Part shown: positions 62,205 to 64,000 of the stretch, piece by piece
Layout of the letters: the number at the start of each line of letters is the position of its first letter
Numbering within the stretch: position 1 is the stretch's first letter
Origin: Algoriphagus resistens
GTDB lineage: Bacteria; Bacteroidota; Bacteroidia; Cytophagales; Cyclobacteriaceae
NCBI RefSeq assembly: GCF_001442615.1
Contig: NZ_LMXN01000009.1
Coordinates: 62,001-126,000, forward strand
DNA length: 64,000 bases
Reading direction: 5' to 3'
Made by a program: the position numbers and the translations under genes
Notes under the pieces: model-generated
The model's input: only the letters and a program-made list of their open reading frames with translations
The model's database searches: none
What the model was told of the DNA's origin: nothing

Positions 62205-63305
62205 ATGAAAACTTCAAGATCAGATTTAACCAAACCTGAGGCTGATAGAAGACATTTTATTAGAACAGCAAGCCTTGGAGCAATGGCGATGAGCTTTCCA
62301 TTTCCTTCCATTCCCGGCTACTTGAATAGTACCCCAATGGGTGTGGTTGTCCATTCCTATGGAGCCAGATGGCATTCTCAAGAAGCTAGTGAGAAGTATC
62401 CTGGTTTTACTGATGCAATTGATTTGATGGAGCATTGTAAGCAAATCGGTGCTGGCGGAGTACAGGTGTTGGTGAGCGGTTGGGCGGAGGATTTTGCCAA
62501 AAAAGTGCGGGATCGAAGGGAAAAGCTGGATTTATACCTGGAGGGTAGTATAGCGCTTCCAAAGTCCATGGATGAGGTGGCGAGATTTGAGGGAGAGGTA
62601 CTAGCTGCAAAAGAAGCTGGTGCCAAGGTTTTGCGTACTGCTTGCTTGGGAGGTAGAAGGTATGTGAATTTCAAAACCGCTGAGGAGTATAGCGCATTTA
62701 AAGAAAATGCTTTGAAATCTATAGGATTGGCGGAACCGATTGTGCGAAAGCATAAAATAAAGCTAGCAGTAGAAAATCATAAAGACTGGACTGCCAAAGA
62801 ACTGGAAGCTATCATTATTAATCTGGGCAGTGAATGGATAGGAGTGACATTGGATTTTGGAAATAATGTGTCATTTCTGGAAGATCCTATGGAAGTCATT
62901 AAAGTTTTGGCTCCTTACGCTTTTTCTACGCATGTGAAAGATATGGGAGTGAAGGATTATAAGGATGGGTTTCTTTTATCTGAAGTTCCTCTGGGTCAAG
63001 GTATAGTTGATTTGAAGATGGCAGTGGAGCTGTGTAGGGAATATAATCCAGGGATTAATTTTAGCCTGGAGATGATTACCCGTGACCCATTAGAGATTCC
63101 GTATCTGACTGATGGGTATTGGGCTACGTTCGAAAATGCATCTGCTCAGGAGACTGCCAAAGTCCTGCGGATGATAAAGGAAAATGATTTTCCTGGAGCG
63201 CTTCCCCATGTTACCGGGTTCAGTCCTGAAGAGCAGTTGGCTTTTGAGGAGAAGAATGTGGTGGAGTGTCTAAATTACAGTAGAAGTTCACTGGGGTTGA
63301 AATAA
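62205..63305 (+). CDS. Tat-exported sugar phosphate isomerase/epimerase-like TIM-barrel protein
   Basis: This 366-residue protein has a twin-arginine-like signal (DRRHFIRTASLGAMAMSF, with R18-R19) and an xylose-isomerase-like TIM barrel. Visible features are GAGGVQVLVSGW, AVENHKDW (metal-binding Glu), VTLDFGNN (Asp), FSTHVKDMGVKDY (His) and FSLEMITRDPLEI (Glu). These four positions match the divalent-metal set of the family. It would isomerise or epimerise a sugar or keto-sugar in the periplasm. It starts 3 bases after the heme lipoprotein and precedes an SDR gene by 62 bases, so a joint role in sugar oxidation is likely. The substrate is unknown. Confidence 0.85.
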   Translation: MKTSRSDLTKPEADRRHFIRTASLGAMAMSFPFPSIPGYLNSTPMGVVVHSYGARWHSQEASEKYPGFTDAIDLMEHCKQIGAGGVQVLVSGWAEDFAKKVRDRREKLDLYLEGSIALPKSMDEVARFEGEVLAAKEAGAKVLRTACLGGRRYVNFKTAEEYSAFKENALKSIGLAEPIVRKHKIKLAVENHKDWTAKELEAIIINLGSEWIGVTLDFGNNVSFLEDPMEVIKVLAPYAFSTHVKDMGVKDYKDGFLLSEVPLGQGIVDLKMAVELCREYNPGINFSLEMITRDPLEIPYLTDGYWATFENASAQETAKVLRMIKENDFPGALPHVTGFSPEEQLAFEEKNVVECLNYSRSSLGLK

Positions 63306-63367
63306 GTGTTTTTAAAAAGTAATAAGGAAATCAATATATAGTTCAAACCATTAACAGATTCGTGATC

Positions 63368-64000
63368 ATGTCTAATAAATTACCTGGAATCAAACTTTTT
63401 GACTTAAGTGGAAAAGCAGCCATCATCACAGGTGGTTCCAAAGGTCTGGGATTGGCAATGGCTGAAGGGCTTGCTTCCGCTGGCGCAAATGTGATGCTTG
63501 TCAGCAGAAATGTGAAAGAAGGAGAGGAATCAGCAAAGAGAATCTCCGAACTTTATGGCGTAAAATCCTTTGGATTTGAAGCAGATGTCGTGAAAAAAGA
63601 GCAGACAGAAGCCATGGCTAAAGCGGCTTTTGATGCTTTCGGAAGAATCGATGTGTTGATCAACAGTGCAGGAATTAACATCCGCGGAGCGATCGACGAA
63701 TTGCAACAGGAGGAATTCAGCAAAGTAATGGATATCAACGTAACGGGAACCTGGCTTTGCTGCAAAGCGGTGACCCCGTATATGAAAGAAGCTGGTCAAG
63801 GAAGTATCATCAATCTGGCGAGTACGCTAGGGTTGGTTGGACTAGCGAACAGGACGCCTTACGCTTCCAGCAAAGGCGCAGTGGTACAAATGACACGGGC
63901 GTTGGGATTGGAGTTCGCACCATTTAATATTATGGTAAATGCAATCTGTCCGGGGCCATTTTTGACAGAAATGAACTTGCCTATTGCAGATACCGAAGAA
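63368..64000 (+). CDS. Short-chain dehydrogenase/reductase, truncated by window end
   Basis: The visible 211 codons run to the window edge with no stop. Features are the NAD(P)-binding TGGSKGLG motif (glycines near residue 22), D-x-x in the ADV loop, NSAGI (NAG-type motif), the catalytic S in NLAST and the YxxxK pair YASSKG, then CPGPFLTEM. It is closest by eye to gluconate 5-dehydrogenase-like or 2-deoxygluconate 3-dehydrogenase-like SDRs, which fits the sugar-oxidation group it follows. No signal peptide is present, so it is cytoplasmic. The start ATG is at 63368. Confidence 0.9.
   Translation, partial: MSNKLPGIKLFDLSGKAAIITGGSKGLGLAMAEGLASAGANVMLVSRNVKEGEESAKRISELYGVKSFGFEADVVKKEQTEAMAKAAFDAFGRIDVLINSAGINIRGAIDELQQEEFSKVMDINVTGTWLCCKAVTPYMKEAGQGSIINLASTLGLVGLANRTPYASSKGAVVQMTRALGLEFAPFNIMVNAICPGPFLTEMNLPIADTEE

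Noticed and set aside
1-64000. CRISPR arrays, tRNA or rRNA genes, insertion sequences, prophage genes
   Set aside because: I found no regular spaced repeats, no cloverleaf-like or rRNA-like sequence and no transposase or phage motifs. A tRNA scan would settle the RNA question.

Overview
The window is chromosomal DNA from a member of the Bacteroidota, most likely order Cytophagales and close to the Cyclobacteriaceae/Algoriphagus group. The placement is inferred from gene families, not from any search. Supporting signs are a giant SprA-type T9SS translocon gene, a SusC/SusD pair with an ECF sigma factor and a FecR protein, DUF4837 and DUF4292 lipoproteins, a Thermus-type NADP isocitrate dehydrogenase, a promoter of the TTG/TAnnTTTG type, and generally weak ribosome binding sites. 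I saw no rRNA, tRNA, CRISPR array, insertion sequence or phage gene.

Bases 1-30900 are mostly housekeeping and envelope genes. A FAD oxidoreductase, a large propeller/barrel outer-membrane protein and yicC run on the plus strand and end at a strong shared terminator. Three tandem TonB-family genes, a VanZ-like protein, gcvH, sprA, ruvA and maeB follow on the minus strand. Next come DUF4837, a LysM lytic transglycosylase, gatA, tatA, an EnvC-like factor, DUF4292, a TPR protein, a flippase and an enoyl-CoA hydratase. icd is divergent from this block. Bases 31140-34643 hold a glycosyltransferase overlapping a sugar aminotransferase, and a DUF819 membrane protein.

Bases 34761-47776 form the most interesting accessory block, all on the plus strand. 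It runs ECF sigma, FecR, a SusC receptor with an N-terminal signalling domain, SusD, then two exported RraA-fold proteins alternating with two Tat-exported enolase-superfamily proteins, then a BASS-type symporter. The first enolase-superfamily protein has the residue spacing of acid-sugar dehydratases. RraA-fold enzymes include pyruvate-releasing aldolases, and BASS carriers move organic anions. I propose a periplasmic acid-sugar pathway: outer-membrane uptake, dehydration to a 2-keto-3-deoxy acid, retro-aldol cleavage, then import of the organic acid. This is inference.

Bases 47914-55304 carry a stress-like minus-strand cluster: DUF1275, a small lipocalin-like protein, a universal stress protein, a two-component system, a DUF4440-like protein, a cupin, a ClC protein and a cation diffusion facilitator. 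Four GATTAG repeats spaced 11, 20 and 11 bp lie upstream of the stress gene, next to an OmpR-type regulator. A decayed GH5 endoglucanase pseudogene that is easy to miss lies at 55411-56137. It is followed by a Bcr/CflA efflux pump, a DEAD-box helicase and a cupin.

From 59649 to the right edge is a second putative sugar-oxidation group on the plus strand: a lipoprotein combining a PVC-type dehydrogenase-like domain with cytochrome c, a Tat-exported TIM-barrel isomerase/epimerase, and an SDR dehydrogenase cut by the window end.
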